From contig NZ_VTHJ01000013.1 of the NCBI RefSeq assembly GCF_008386495.1, positions 62,001 to 126,000 of the forward strand: 64,000 nt of DNA. Direction: 5' to 3'. This stretch comes from Streptomyces tailanensis. Lineage in GTDB: Bacteria; Actinomycetota; Actinomycetes; Streptomycetales; Streptomycetaceae. The translations under genes and the position numbers were made by a program. Positions 45,193 to 53,978 of this stretch are shown here, in pieces. A model generated the notes under the pieces. It was not told the DNA's origin. It searched no databases and worked only from the letters and a program-made list of their open reading frames with translations. The number at the start of each line of letters is the position of its first letter. Within the stretch, counting starts at the first letter, position 1.

Positions 45193-45630
45193 TCAACGCC
45201 AGTAGCGTGGTGGGTTCTGGCGGGGGTCCATCGATTCGAAGCGTTGGCTCGGTACCGGGCTCAGGCCTCGAATGTGGACGAGTCGTTGGCCGTCAGCGGC
45301 ATCAAGTTCTCGCATCACGAAAGGCATGGCGGCGATGATCGCCCCTACGGCCAGCGCCAGCCCGCCGACGCCGCTTTCCTTCTGCGAGTACCGGATGTGA
45401 TGGATGCCGGCCTTCTTGATCGAGTCCGTCTCGTCAGGGTCTTCGAGCTGGCGTCCGTCCTTCGTCAACAGGACGTCGTATCCCTTGTGGGCTGCGTCCA
45501 AGAGGAGCTGAACATCCTTCTTGCCCGACCACTTCACTTCAGTCACGTGGTCGACCTGGTGCTGGGGCAGGACGTATCGAAGAGGGACCAGGAGCCGCAC
45601 CGCTGTGTTCTCGTCGACGAGAAGGCGCAT
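45193..45630 (-). CDS. PIN-like (DUF5615/VapC45-type) putative ribonuclease toxin
   Basis: A 145-aa protein. MRLLVDENT (acidic pair), VKWSGKKDVQLLLDAAHKG and DVLLTKDGRQL match the compact PIN-like domain of VapC45/DUF5615 toxins, in which the acidic residues bind Mg2+ for RNA cleavage. The ATG shares one base with the stop of the DUF433 antitoxin gene, the order antitoxin then toxin expected for this family. The C-terminal 50 residues contain a hydrophobic stretch (VGGLALAVGAIIAAMPFV) that is unusual. Confidence 0.8.
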   Translation of the reverse strand: MRLLVDENTAVRLLVPLRYVLPQHQVDHVTEVKWSGKKDVQLLLDAAHKGYDVLLTKDGRQLEDPDETDSIKKAGIHHIRYSQKESGVGGLALAVGAIIAAMPFVMRELDAADGQRLVHIRGLSPVPSQRFESMDPRQNPPRYWR

Positions 45631-46271
45631 CAGGAGGCGCGGCTTCCGCTCGGGAGGTAGCTGTCGACGTAGCGGGCGAACCCGGCTGCGTCACGGGCAG
45701 CGTCCACCGTCACCGCCGGGTAGTAGTCCGGGATTCGTTCCAGCGGGACACCGTCTTCGAGGAGCTCCGCCACTGCTTCGTACGGCACGCGCGTACCTGT
45801 GATCACCGGATGGCCCCCCTGGTTGGCCGGATCCACGGCAACGTGCGTCGTCGGGTGCAGCAGGTGTGGCACCACTACGCCAGGCCGGGGAGCGAAGGGT
45901 TCAAGGATGTCGGTCAGGGTTGCCACCACGCGCTGCCCCGGACGGTCCAGGAGGTCGGTGGGGTGTTCGTCGTCATACAGGACGATGCTGGAGCCATCCG
46001 TGACCAGTTGGTACGACGCCAGGTGGGCCGTCTCTCCCAGGCCGCGGAGCGTACCGATCGCCGTGCGGATCTTCTGGAGGGAGAAGTCCTGCCGCAGTCG
46101 TACGCAGGTACGCAGAGCCAGTACGTCACGGAAGGAGTACGCGGCGCGGGGGCGAGTGCCCAGTTCGGGCATCAGGAACTGGCCCTTGGCGCCGCGGTTG
46201 ATCCGCCACGATCTGAGCTGGTTCACGGTGGCGCCGGAGAGCGCCGCGGCCATATGCGTGGAGTACGCCAT
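45630..46271 (-). CDS. MerR-like HTH plus DUF433 antitoxin (VapB45-type)
   Basis: A 213-aa protein. The N-terminal part (TVNQLRSWR...AAYSFRDVLALRTCVRLRQDFSLQKIRTAIGTLRG) reads as a MerR-like DNA-binding domain. The C-terminal DUF433 domain is HPVITGTRVPYEAVAELLEDGVPLERIPDYYPAVT. This fusion followed by a PIN-like gene matches the M. tuberculosis VapBC45 arrangement as I recall it. The ATG at 46271 has GAAGAGG 8 bp upstream; GTG 46280 is an alternative. It probably represses its own operon. Confidence 0.82.
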   Translation of the reverse strand: MAYSTHMAAALSGATVNQLRSWRINRGAKGQFLMPELGTRPRAAYSFRDVLALRTCVRLRQDFSLQKIRTAIGTLRGLGETAHLASYQLVTDGSSIVLYDDEHPTDLLDRPGQRVVATLTDILEPFAPRPGVVVPHLLHPTTHVAVDPANQGGHPVITGTRVPYEAVAELLEDGVPLERIPDYYPAVTVDAARDAAGFARYVDSYLPSGSRAS

Positions 46272-46369
46272 CGTGATCACCTCTTCCCCGTCACATTCGT
46301 GATGCTTGTCCGGACCATACCGGCCTACGCCTCAGTGCAACCACACGGACCGAGAAAGCGCGGGCGAGG

Positions 46370-46570
46370 TCAGCTGAGTGCCGTTGCCGGAAGGCGGTCG
46401 GTTTTGACGGCCGTCAGCAGCGCGGAGAGTCCTTCTCGGTTCACGGTCAGTATTCGGCCAGGGTCGTCACTCTCGCGCAGGCGGAGGGTGTCGTCGGGGG
46501 CGGCGGCGAGGTTGAGGCAGTTCGCGCCCTCGGTGCTGTACGAGGACTTCTGCCAGATGTAGGCGTGCAC
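46370..46570 (-). CDS. DUF397 protein
   Basis: A 66-aa protein. WQKSSYSTEGANCLNLAAAPDDTLRLRESDDPGRILTVNREG (in pieces) is the DUF397 signature, with the conserved W-x-KSSYS start and NC/E region. In Streptomyces these small proteins pair with WhiJ-like HTH regulators and act as antagonists. Here it lies 9 bp downstream of such a regulator. Confidence 0.9.
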   Translation of the reverse strand: MHAYIWQKSSYSTEGANCLNLAAAPDDTLRLRESDDPGRILTVNREGLSALLTAVKTDRLPATALS

Positions 46571-46579
46571 AGGTATCCC

Positions 46580-47431
46580 TCACAAGTCCTTGGCAAGGCG
46601 GCGGATGAAGTCGCGGCTCTTCTGGGGCGTGAGCGCGCACTCCTCCATGCGGTCGAGTACGGAGCGGTACCGATGCAACTGGGCTTCAGCGTCAAGGAAT
46701 TCGCAGCCGTGGTCGGAGTCGAGGAGGACTGTGTCCAGCTGCGGGACAGGTCCTGACGCATAACTGATGGGCTGCCCCGAGGCCGGAAAATGGACCTGCT
46801 CGAAGGGGACGACGAGGATACGGATGTTGTCGCGCTCGCCCATCTCGTTCAGGTACAGAAGCTGCTCGCGCATCACGTCAGGGGAGCCCGCCCGGATTCG
46901 CAGGGCGGCCTCATGGACGATCGTGGTGTAGGGGAGCGGCCGCGCCGCGAACAGGATCGCTTGACGCTTGATGCGGAACGAGACGCGGTGCTCGATCTCG
47001 TGGGGTGGCAGCGCGGGAACGCTCTGCTGGAAAGCCGCGCGCGCATGGTCGAGGGTCTGAACCAGGCCTGGCATGGTGACGACCACGCCCACCCGCATCT
47101 CGATGGCATCGGCCTCGAACTCTGCAACCTCGACGAGTGAGGGCGGGAGTAGTTCTCGGTACTCGTCCCACCAGCCCCGGCCGCGACGCCCGGTCATCGT
47201 GGCCAGCGCCTCGACCAGGTCGTTGTCGTCGCAGGAGTAGGCGAGGGCCAGCGTGCGTACGCGATCGTCGCTGACGCCGTGCCGCCCGGCCTCCATCATG
47301 CTCATCCGCGCCTGCTGCACGCCGATGTGCGCGGCACCCGCCGTAGAACTCAGGCCGGCCCGCTCGCGGAGCTTGCGCAGTTCGGTTCCCAGGCGTCGCT
47401 GCCTCAGCGTGGGTGGGCCACTCGCTGCCAC
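46580..47431 (-). CDS. WhiJ-like XRE-family regulator (HTH plus DUF5753)
   Basis: A 283-aa regulator. An XRE helix-turn-helix (LGTELRKLRERAGLSSTAGAAHIGVQQARMSMMEAGRHGVS) is followed by the DUF5753 ligand/partner domain (EADAIEMRVGVVVTMPGLVQT to the C-terminus). The GTG at 47431 has GGAGAGG upstream. It sits between a DUF397 gene and a divergent 110-aa gene, the usual trio of these developmental-type modules. AT-rich inverted repeats in the divergent gap are likely its operator. Confidence 0.92.
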   Translation of the reverse strand: MAASGPPTLRQRRLGTELRKLRERAGLSSTAGAAHIGVQQARMSMMEAGRHGVSDDRVRTLALAYSCDDNDLVEALATMTGRRGRGWWDEYRELLPPSLVEVAEFEADAIEMRVGVVVTMPGLVQTLDHARAAFQQSVPALPPHEIEHRVSFRIKRQAILFAARPLPYTTIVHEAALRIRAGSPDVMREQLLYLNEMGERDNIRILVVPFEQVHFPASGQPISYASGPVPQLDTVLLDSDHGCEFLDAEAQLHRYRSVLDRMEECALTPQKSRDFIRRLAKDL

Positions 47432-47513
47432 TGCCCTCTCCTCTCCCCGCGTGTGCGGGAGTGGTGCACGTCCCCCACACGGGTGAACCGTGTAGACCCT
47501 ATAGAATCTAACG

Positions 47514-47544
47514 CATAGAACTATGGGATAACTTCCATAGCTCT
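47514..47544. promoter_or_regulatory. overlapping CATAG palindromes, likely WhiJ-like operator
   Basis: CATAG-AA-CTATG (47514-47525) overlaps a longer inverted repeat: AGAACTATGG (47517-47526) with CCATAGCTCT (47535-47544), one mismatch. A further CTATAG lies at 47499-47504. This AT-rich cluster sits in the divergent gap of the regulator trio and is the best candidate for autoregulation. Confidence 0.6.
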
Positions 47545-47580
47545 ACTAAAGCAACTCCCTTGACGGGCAGGAGAATTGCC

Positions 47581-47910
47581 ATGACCACCGTATCCCCGGG
47601 CCTCCCGACACCCGACCGTCCCGACGCCTTCACCGCCGAGATCCACGACCTCGTCAACGCCACCGCTCCCCGCCTCTTCGCCGTGGTCGAGGAGTACCTC
47701 ACCGAGGACGGCGACCGTGATGCCCACGTCGCCGCCTGGGGCCTCGCCCACGACGATGGAAGCGCCCAAGTAACCGCCCTTGACGGCGGATTCCGCATGT
47801 CGCTGCGCAACCCCGAGCGGGCCGCCCAGCTCATCTCCATGCGCCCCGGCAGTGTGGGCAGCCTCGTGTGGCCGCAGGCCGAGCCGGGCACGGGCGGTCT
47901 CCTCGCGTGA
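47581..47910 (+). CDS. conserved partner gene of WhiJ/DUF397 modules
   Basis: A 109-aa acidic cytoplasmic protein, MTTVSPGLPTPDRPDAFTAEI..., with FAVVEEYLTEDGDRDAHVAAWGLAHDDGSAQVTALDGGFRMSL (in pieces). No named domain is recognised. CAGGAG lies 8 bp before the ATG at 47581. Small proteins of this kind lie divergent to WhiJ-like regulators in many Streptomyces. Its position suggests it is a target or modulator of that regulator. Confidence 0.75.
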   Translation: MTTVSPGLPTPDRPDAFTAEIHDLVNATAPRLFAVVEEYLTEDGDRDAHVAAWGLAHDDGSAQVTALDGGFRMSLRNPERAAQLISMRPGSVGSLVWPQAEPGTGGLLA

Positions 47911-48065
47911 AGCGCCGGGCAGGCTGGGGTGATCTGAGCGCACGATTCAAGCCACGAAGAGTGATCGATATCAACCCACGGTGATGCCCGGCTTGACCAG
48001 GCCACCGCGGCGTTGGCACGATGCGGAGCAGCACACAAAATATCGCGCATATGGCTGCGCAGACC

Positions 48066-48095
48066 CTGTGGCCGTCCCTTCGGGGGCGGCCACAG
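48066..48095 (+). terminator. terminator-like hairpin
   Basis: CTGTGGCCG (48066-48074) pairs perfectly with CGGCCACAG (48087-48095), with an inner TCCC/GGGG extension around TTC. It is 155 bp after the 47581 gene and just before the broken DUF3800 gene. Confidence 0.6.
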
Positions 48096-48119
48096 ACGTG
48101 TCCGGGGAGGTTCGGTTCG

Positions 48120-49030
48120 GTGCTTCTCTGCTAGATCGACGAGGCGGGGAATGGGCAGACGCTCGATCCTGCCCGGCCCGACGCGCCACCCGTACTCGTC
48201 GTCGGCGGGTTCACTGTTCCCCGCACCAGGTGAAGGACCTCACCTGGGACTTTCTTGAAGTGAAGAAGCACTACCGGCCGCAGTTACGCAAGGCCGAGCA
48301 GCTGTCCGATGTGATTCAGCACGAGATCAAGGGCTCGGACGTACGGAAGAATCTCCGGGCCGGGAACCATCAATGGTGGCGCGCGGCAATGGAGTTGCTG
48401 GCCTCCGTGCTCGACATACTGGAACAGCATGACGCCAAGGTGCTCGCCCGTGTGTGGGTGAAGGAGGAAGGCCTGGCCTTTGACGAGTCCGGGGTCTATC
48501 CGGCCTCTGTCGGGTCGCTCACCGAGACCTTTCAGGCACAGCTCGCCCATGAGCACTCACGCGGCATGATGGTGCTCGACAGCCGTACGAAGGTGAAGAA
48601 CGCCCCCAACGTGCACTGCGTGACCACGCGCAAGTACCGCGCGGGTGGCGACAGTCTGCGCGGCGTCATCGAGTCGCCCGTCTTCGGGCACAGCGACACG
48701 CACACGCTTCTCCAGCTCGCGGATCTGCTCGTTTCGTCGCTGCTCTTCCCGATCGCCTGCCATACGTACATGAACGACGTGACATGGAATGTGCACTGCG
48801 ATGACGCCTACCAGCCGCTGCGGGAGCAGTTCGGGGCCCGGCTGAAGAAGCTCCAGTTCCGGTACCAGGACGTGGACCGCAAATGGCGGGGCGGGATCGT
48901 GGTCTCCGACCGGCGGACGCGGCAGCCCTCCAGCCTCATGTTCGGACCGGGCAAGGCAACTGCTGTGCCTCTGCCGCTCATTCCGGGGCAGTCGGGCGCT
49001 GCAGCGGACGGTGCGCCACTTCTGCCCTGA
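48120..49030 (+). pseudogene. DUF3800 protein gene with amber stop and frameshift
   Basis: The expected DUF3800 N-terminus begins at GTG 48120 after GGGGAGG and reads MLLC-stop-IDEAGNGQT...PPVLVVGGFTVP. A TAG at 48132-48134 stands where family members have an aromatic residue before the (I/V)DE motif. The frame then runs into TGA 48231 while the rest (HQVKDLTWDFLEVKKHYRPQ... to LLQLADLLVSSLLFPIACH) continues intact in another frame to 49030, so a one-base deletion lies near 48215-48224. An open frame covering 47981-49030 exists, but its first 80 residues are meaningless sequence. A TTA codon is present in the body. DUF3800 proteins are often linked to defence or mobile elements. Confidence 0.75.
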
Positions 49031-49038
49031 TGCGGACG

Positions 49039-49081
49039 CAGATGGGGGCGGCAGCCGGTGAATGGCTGCCGCCCCCATCTG
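49039..49081. terminator. bidirectional terminator, 18-bp perfect stem
   Basis: Positions 49039-49056 and 49064-49081 are perfect complements (core GGGGGCGGCAGCC) around a 7-nt loop. They lie between the rightward DUF3800 remnant and the leftward conservon operon, serving both. Confidence 0.9.
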
Positions 49082-49099
49082 GTGCCCGGGAGAAGCCGA

Positions 49100-49681
49100 C
49101 TACCGCAGGCGGGCCATCAGCGCGTGCTCGACCAGCGTGATCAGGGCCGACTTCGCGTCCGCACGATGCCGCGCGTCCGTCGTGATGATCGGGGTGTCGG
49201 GGCCGATCTGGAGGGCCTCCCGGACTTCGTCCGGGTTGTACGGCTGCTGGCCGTCGAAGCCGTTCAGGGCGATCACGAACGGCAGGCCGCTGTTCTCGAA
49301 GTAGTCGACGGCCGGGAAGCAGTCGGCGAGACGACGCGTGTCGACGAGAACGATCGCGCCGATGGCGCCGCGCACCAGGTCGTCCCACATGAACCAGAAG
49401 CGGTCCTGACCGGGGGTGCCGAACAGGTACAGGATCAGGTCCTGGTCCAGGGTGATACGGCCGAAGTCCATGGCGACGGTGGTGGTCGTCTTGTCTCCGG
49501 TGTGGGTGAGGTCGTCGATGCCCGCGGACGCGGACGTCATGACGGCCTCGGTACGCAGCGGGTTGATCTCCGAGACGGCGCCGACGAACGTGGTCTTGCC
49601 CACGCCGAAGCCGCCCGCCACCACGATCTTCGCGGACGTGGTGGAGCGGGAAGGCCCTCCGCTAGAGCTTGCGAAGTCCAC
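49100..49681 (-). CDS. cvnD2: conservon small GTPase CvnD (second operon)
   Basis: A Ras-like GTPase of 193 aa that recruits to membrane-associated conservon complexes. P-loop GGFGVGKTT, switch region with GIDDLTHTGDKTTTTVAMDFGR, G3 GTPGQDRF, and G4 LNGFD instead of NKxD, as usual for this family. The GTG at 49681 overlaps cvnC by 20 bp. It is the last gene of cvnA-B-C-D. It is nearly identical to the paralogue at 54388-54963, differing mostly at the N-terminus. The numbering follows remembered S. coelicolor order. Confidence 0.93.
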   Translation of the reverse strand: MDFASSSGGPSRSTTSAKIVVAGGFGVGKTTFVGAVSEINPLRTEAVMTSASAGIDDLTHTGDKTTTTVAMDFGRITLDQDLILYLFGTPGQDRFWFMWDDLVRGAIGAIVLVDTRRLADCFPAVDYFENSGLPFVIALNGFDGQQPYNPDEVREALQIGPDTPIITTDARHRADAKSALITLVEHALMARLR

Positions 49682-50231
49682 TGAGCACCCTTTCGAGCAA
49701 AGTCACGTCTGGCTGACCGCCGGCGCTCTCGTCGCCGCCGGGCTGATGGATGGCGACCAGGCCCGCCTCCGCCAAGTCGGCGACGAGGATCCTGGCCACA
49801 CCGAGGGGGATGGTCAGGAGCGCCGAGATTTCGGCGACCGACTTGATCTCTCGGCAGAGGTTGCAGATCCGCTGATGCTCGGGCAGCTGGCCCTGCATCT
49901 GGTGCGGCTGCGCGGTGGTGTGCACCAGCGCCTCGATGGCGAGCTGGTAGCGCGGCCTGGTGCGGCCGCCCGTCATGGCGTACGGGCGCACCAGGGGGTT
50001 GTGCGACGCCCCGGCGGGCGACGGCTCAGGGGCGCGGCGCTGCGGCTGCACGGGCTGGATGCGCGGCGCCGGCGGCTGGTCGTACGGCGAAGGGCCGGGG
50101 CCCTGCGGTGCGTACGGCTGCTGGCGGCTCGGTGCGGAGGGGAAGTTGTACCGGTTCTGGTCACTCTGGCCCGGCCCCTGGCCAGGGTAGGACCAGTTGC
50201 CCGACGATGAACCGCCTGGGGGTGTTGCCAC
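49662..50231 (-). CDS. cvnC2: conservon DUF742 protein CvnC (second operon)
   Basis: A 189-aa protein. The DUF742 domain fills the C-terminal half (VRPYAMTGGRTRPRYQLAIEAL..HQRICNLCREIKSVAEISALLTIPLGVARILVADLAEAGLVAIHQP in pieces), a winged-helix-like fold. The N-terminal 80 residues are Pro/Gln/Ser-rich, much longer than in the other operon. The GTG at 50231 follows GGAGGAGGAGAAC, a very strong ribosome site, and is preferred to ATG 50264. Confidence 0.92.
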   Translation of the reverse strand: MATPPGGSSSGNWSYPGQGPGQSDQNRYNFPSAPSRQQPYAPQGPGPSPYDQPPAPRIQPVQPQRRAPEPSPAGASHNPLVRPYAMTGGRTRPRYQLAIEALVHTTAQPHQMQGQLPEHQRICNLCREIKSVAEISALLTIPLGVARILVADLAEAGLVAIHQPGGDESAGGQPDVTLLERVLSGLRKL

Positions 50232-50329
50232 GTTCTCTCCTCCTCCGACTGTGCTGGCATCCATGGCTCATTGGAAGCCGCGTCCCGAAACCTTACGGCC
50301 CCGGGACGCCAAAACGCACCGTCTGTCTG

Positions 50330-50752
50330 TTAGTTGAGCAGGCTGCCCTGGAGTTCCGCACGCAGATCGGGCGTCAGGACCGTACCGGCACGGTCCACCA
50401 GAAGTGCCATCTCGTACCCAACGAGGCCAATGTCGGCCTCCGGATGTGCGAGAACGGCGAGCGAGGAACCGTCGGAGATGGACATGATGAAGAGGAATCC
50501 CCGCTCCATCTCCACAACCGTCTGATTGACGCTGCCACCCTCGAAAATGCGGGAGGCACCCGCGGTCAGAGAAGTAAGACCCGACGCTACGGCCGCCAGC
50601 TGGTCGGCGCGGTCGCGCGGGAACCCTTCGGACATCGCCAGAAGGAGTCCGTCGGCGGAGACCACCACCGTGTGCGACACCCCGGGGGTGTTGTCCACGA
50701 AGTTGGTGATCAACCAGTTCAGGTTCTGCGCCGCCTGGCTCATCGGGCTCAC
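50330..50752 (-). CDS. cvnB2: conservon roadblock/LC7 protein CvnB (second operon)
   Basis: A 140-aa roadblock/LC7 protein (LNWLITNFVDNTPGVSHTVVVSADGLLLAMSEGF..DRADQLAAVASGLTSLTAGASRIF) that in these complexes probably regulates the GTPase. The GTG at 50752 has AGGAG 7 bp upstream and begins 1 bp after the cvnA stop. The matching site in the other operon uses TTG at the same place, supporting this start over ATG 50743. Confidence 0.93.
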   Translation of the reverse strand: MSPMSQAAQNLNWLITNFVDNTPGVSHTVVVSADGLLLAMSEGFPRDRADQLAAVASGLTSLTAGASRIFEGGSVNQTVVEMERGFLFIMSISDGSSLAVLAHPEADIGLVGYEMALLVDRAGTVLTPDLRAELQGSLLN

Positions 50753-50753
50753 A

Positions 50754-53700
50754 CTAACGCTCCTGGTTGTAGGTGCTATCAGGGCTGAAGCCCTGGCCGT
50801 TCGTTTCACTGCCCGCGCTGCGTCCCCGCTGGACACCCCGGCGCAGGTTGCTCAGCCTGCCCCGGACGTCCTCGGGAGCGCGGGAGATCGCTGGACCTCC
50901 CTGCGGGGTCGTCTTCGCGGCGCCCTCGACCAGGTTGGCCTTGGGCACCCGCCGCGGCAGGCCGGAAGAGGTGACCCCGCCCGCCTTCGGCTTCTTGAGC
51001 TGGGAGGCCTGCTGCCAGCGCTCGTCGTTGGTCGAGCGCCAGTCGCCGTTCGGTCCCCCGGCCGTCGTCGGCTGGTCCTGGGCCACATCCTGCCGTCCGT
51101 TCACGGCGGCCGCGCTCGGGCCGCCCGCGCCCGCGGTGGAACCGCGACGGGGCAGGCCTGCGTCGGTCAGCGCGTGGCCGGCGGAGGGGGTGGATCCTGG
51201 ACGGTCGAAGCCTACGCGGTCCGGCTCCGTCACGTCAGCGGCCTGCGTGGATTCCGGTTCCGGAGCGTACTCGGAGCCGTAGGAGCTCTGGTACTCCTGC
51301 TGCTGCGGCCAGTCGTCCTGATAGGACGGCTCTTCGAAGCCCGAGTACGCCTCCGGAGCGGTCGGCGCCTGCTCCTCCTGGAGGGACTCCGCATACGCGG
51401 GCTCGGGGTAACCGCCGGTAGCACCGAAGGCGTCGTTCCCGCCCGGGAGCCGGCCGTTGCCGTTCGGCGTGGTGCCGCCCTGGGGGAAGTACGTCTCGTC
51501 GTACGACTGCTGCTGCGGCTCCTCGTACGCCGTCTGCTGGTCGAACGACCGCTGCGGGTCCACGAAGGCCGTGGCGCCGTTGTCGTAGGACGGCTCGGGC
51601 GCCTGGAAGTCGTCGCCGTAGCGCGGGGCCTCGCCACCTGCGGACAGCTGCGGATTCTGGCCCTGCGTCTGGGACTCCAGAGCCGCGCGGCGCTCCTCGC
51701 GTATCAGGGAGCGGCCCACGGGGTCCAGCTCGCGGATGTCGTCCGGGACCTCGTAACGGCTGTCGTCGAAGCCGAGTTCGGCGGCGGTCCGCATCGGGGG
51801 TATGCCCTGCTGCTGGAACGCGTGCTGCTGCTCCGGGATGATCTGCGAGACCGTGAACTGGTCGGCCTGCGGCGGCTGCTGCTGCTCGCCACCGCCACCG
51901 TGGGTGATGACGTCCGGGAGCATGACCAGCGAGGTCGTACCGGCCTGCTCGCCCGAGGGGCGCAGCTGGACGCGGATGCCGTGCCGGTCGGACAGCCGGC
52001 CGACCACGAACAGACCCATGCGCTGCGAGATCGCGGCGTCCACGGTCGGCGGGTTGGCCAGCTTGTGGTTGATGTCCGCGAAGTCCTCGGCGGTGAGGCC
52101 GATGCCCTTGTCGTGGATCTCGATCATCACGCGGCCGTCGGGGAGACGGGTCGCGGTGACGCGGACCTTGGTCTGGGGGGAGGAGAACGTGGTGGCGTTC
52201 TCCAGGAGCTCGGCGAGCAGGTGCACGAGGTCGGTCACGGCGCGGCCGTGGATCTCGGCCTCCGGGACACCGGAGAGCTCGATGCGCTCGTACTGCTCCA
52301 CCTCGGAGGAGGCGGCGCGCAGCACGTCGACCAGCGGGACCGGCTGGTCCCAGCGGCGGCCGGGCTCCTCGCCCGCGAGGACCAGGAGGTTCTCGCCGTT
52401 GCGGCGCATACGGGTCGCCAGGTGGTCCAGCTTGAAGAGGTTCTCCAGCTGGTCCGGGTCGGCCTCGTTGTTCTCCAGGTCGGTGATCAGGGTCAGCTGG
52501 CCCTCGATCAGCGACTGGTTGCGGCGCGAGAGGTTGGTGAAGATCGCGTTGATGTTGCCCCGCAGCAGGGCCTGTTCGGCGGCGAGCCGGACGGCCTCGC
52601 GGTGGACCTGGTCGAAGGCGCGGGCGACTTCGCCGATCTCGTCGGTGGTGTTGATCGGGATCGGGGCGACCCGGGTGTCGACGCGGCCGGGGTCGGTGCG
52701 CGAGAGCTGGTCGACCAGCATCGGCAGCCGCTGCTCGGCGATACCGAAGGCGGCGTTGCGCAGCTGGCGCATCGAGCGGCTCATCTGGCGGGCCATGATC
52801 CCGGCGATGATGAACGCGGCGAGCAGGGCGACGATGACGATGGCGCCGTTGATGTAGGCGTCGCGCTGGGCATCGGAGGCGATCTGGCTGGCCTCGTCCG
52901 CGGCACGGTTGATCAGCTCGGTCTCGACCTCGCTGTAGCCCTCGAACTTCAGGGTGGAGGCCGCCATCCAGTTCTGCGGGGTGACACCCTGCTGCGCGAG
53001 ATCGGCCGGCGAGGCGCCGCTGCCGATCAGCTGGATCATCTTCTCCATGCTGTCCGGCGGCGGGACGTAGTCGGAGCTCTGGGCGGCGGCGGCCGCTGCC
53101 TGCTTCTTGCCCTCTTCGGTCTTCGCCGCCATCACCGACTCGAGGCGGGCGCCGTCGGCCTCCGAGCCGCCGGAGATGTATTCCTGGACGGCGACGTTCT
53201 CCAGGTAGGCGTACGAGGTGAAGGCGATGACCTGCTTGCGGAAGACGGCCTGGTCCTCGCTGGGCCGGACCAGCAGGTGCATGCCGATGGAGCGCTGCAG
53301 GGAGGCGCCGGCCTTGGCGAGGGCGATCGCGTAGATCGTACGGCCGTAGGCATTGACACTGTCGGTGCCGAGTCCCAGCTCGTTGGAGAACTGCATGAGC
53401 AGGCGCTCCAGGACGACGTAGCTCTCCTCGGTCGTCGTCGGGTCGGATGCACGGGTGTACGCAGCCTGCCGGATCTTCTCCAGATCCGGTTCGGCCGCCT
53501 CCACCAGGCGCACGCGGCGTTCCAGGCCCTGGCCCTCGGGCATTCCGACGACCTCCGTGTGGAAAGCGTCGGCCTTCTCGTCGGTGAGGACACGGGCGTC
53601 CCTGACGACCTCGCTGTCCCGGTCGCCCTGCAACAGCGGCTCGGCCGAGGTGTCACGTTCGTTGAGAAGGGCCTCGGCGTACTCGCTGGCGGCGGCCACG

Positions 53701-53978
53701 ATCTTGGCCACCGTCTCGGCGTCGCGCGCCTCCTGCCAGGTGTCGATGGAACCCTTCACCTGGAAGCCGCCCATGACAAGGCCGACCAGCACGGGTATGA
53801 GCAGGATCGCGTTCAGACGGGTGGGCACCCGCCAGTTGCGGGGGGAGAGACGACTGCCGCTGGGAGCGGGAGCTGCCGTCGGCTCCGGTCCGGTCACTTG
53901 TGTGGGTGCCGCTCCGCGCGGCGGCGGGGTGAAGTTGCCCCGCGCCGACGACTCGGGACCTTTCTTGCTTCGCCTCAC
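50754..53978 (-). CDS. cvnA2: conservon sensor histidine-kinase-like protein CvnA (second operon)
   Basis: A 1074-aa membrane sensor. Two membrane helices (about 55-75, LNAILLIPVLVGLVMGG, and about 375-397, GAIVIVALLAAFIIAGIMA) flank an extracellular nitrate/NIT-type sensing domain. A HAMP region, a dimerisation helix and a HATPase domain follow (N-box HLLAELLENATTFSSP, G1 DKGIGL, FVVGRLSDRHGI), then a long Gln/Pro/Tyr-rich disordered tail. No phospho-acceptor His box is evident. The GTG at 53978 (MRRSKKGPESSARG) is chosen because GAGAGGTTG precedes it at the same distance as in the other operon. Confidence 0.92.
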   Translation of the reverse strand: MRRSKKGPESSARGNFTPPPRGAAPTQVTGPEPTAAPAPSGSRLSPRNWRVPTRLNAILLIPVLVGLVMGGFQVKGSIDTWQEARDAETVAKIVAAASEYAEALLNERDTSAEPLLQGDRDSEVVRDARVLTDEKADAFHTEVVGMPEGQGLERRVRLVEAAEPDLEKIRQAAYTRASDPTTTEESYVVLERLLMQFSNELGLGTDSVNAYGRTIYAIALAKAGASLQRSIGMHLLVRPSEDQAVFRKQVIAFTSYAYLENVAVQEYISGGSEADGARLESVMAAKTEEGKKQAAAAAAQSSDYVPPPDSMEKMIQLIGSGASPADLAQQGVTPQNWMAASTLKFEGYSEVETELINRAADEASQIASDAQRDAYINGAIVIVALLAAFIIAGIMARQMSRSMRQLRNAAFGIAEQRLPMLVDQLSRTDPGRVDTRVAPIPINTTDEIGEVARAFDQVHREAVRLAAEQALLRGNINAIFTNLSRRNQSLIEGQLTLITDLENNEADPDQLENLFKLDHLATRMRRNGENLLVLAGEEPGRRWDQPVPLVDVLRAASSEVEQYERIELSGVPEAEIHGRAVTDLVHLLAELLENATTFSSPQTKVRVTATRLPDGRVMIEIHDKGIGLTAEDFADINHKLANPPTVDAAISQRMGLFVVGRLSDRHGIRVQLRPSGEQAGTTSLVMLPDVITHGGGGEQQQPPQADQFTVSQIIPEQQHAFQQQGIPPMRTAAELGFDDSRYEVPDDIRELDPVGRSLIREERRAALESQTQGQNPQLSAGGEAPRYGDDFQAPEPSYDNGATAFVDPQRSFDQQTAYEEPQQQSYDETYFPQGGTTPNGNGRLPGGNDAFGATGGYPEPAYAESLQEEQAPTAPEAYSGFEEPSYQDDWPQQQEYQSSYGSEYAPEPESTQAADVTEPDRVGFDRPGSTPSAGHALTDAGLPRRGSTAGAGGPSAAAVNGRQDVAQDQPTTAGGPNGDWRSTNDERWQQASQLKKPKAGGVTSSGLPRRVPKANLVEGAAKTTPQGGPAISRAPEDVRGRLSNLRRGVQRGRSAGSETNGQGFSPDSTYNQER

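Noticed and set aside
47981..48220. First 80 residues of the 349-aa frame ending at 49030
   Set aside because: The residues have no DUF3800 similarity, whereas an alternative frame gives the expected IDEAGN start, indicating a frameshift.
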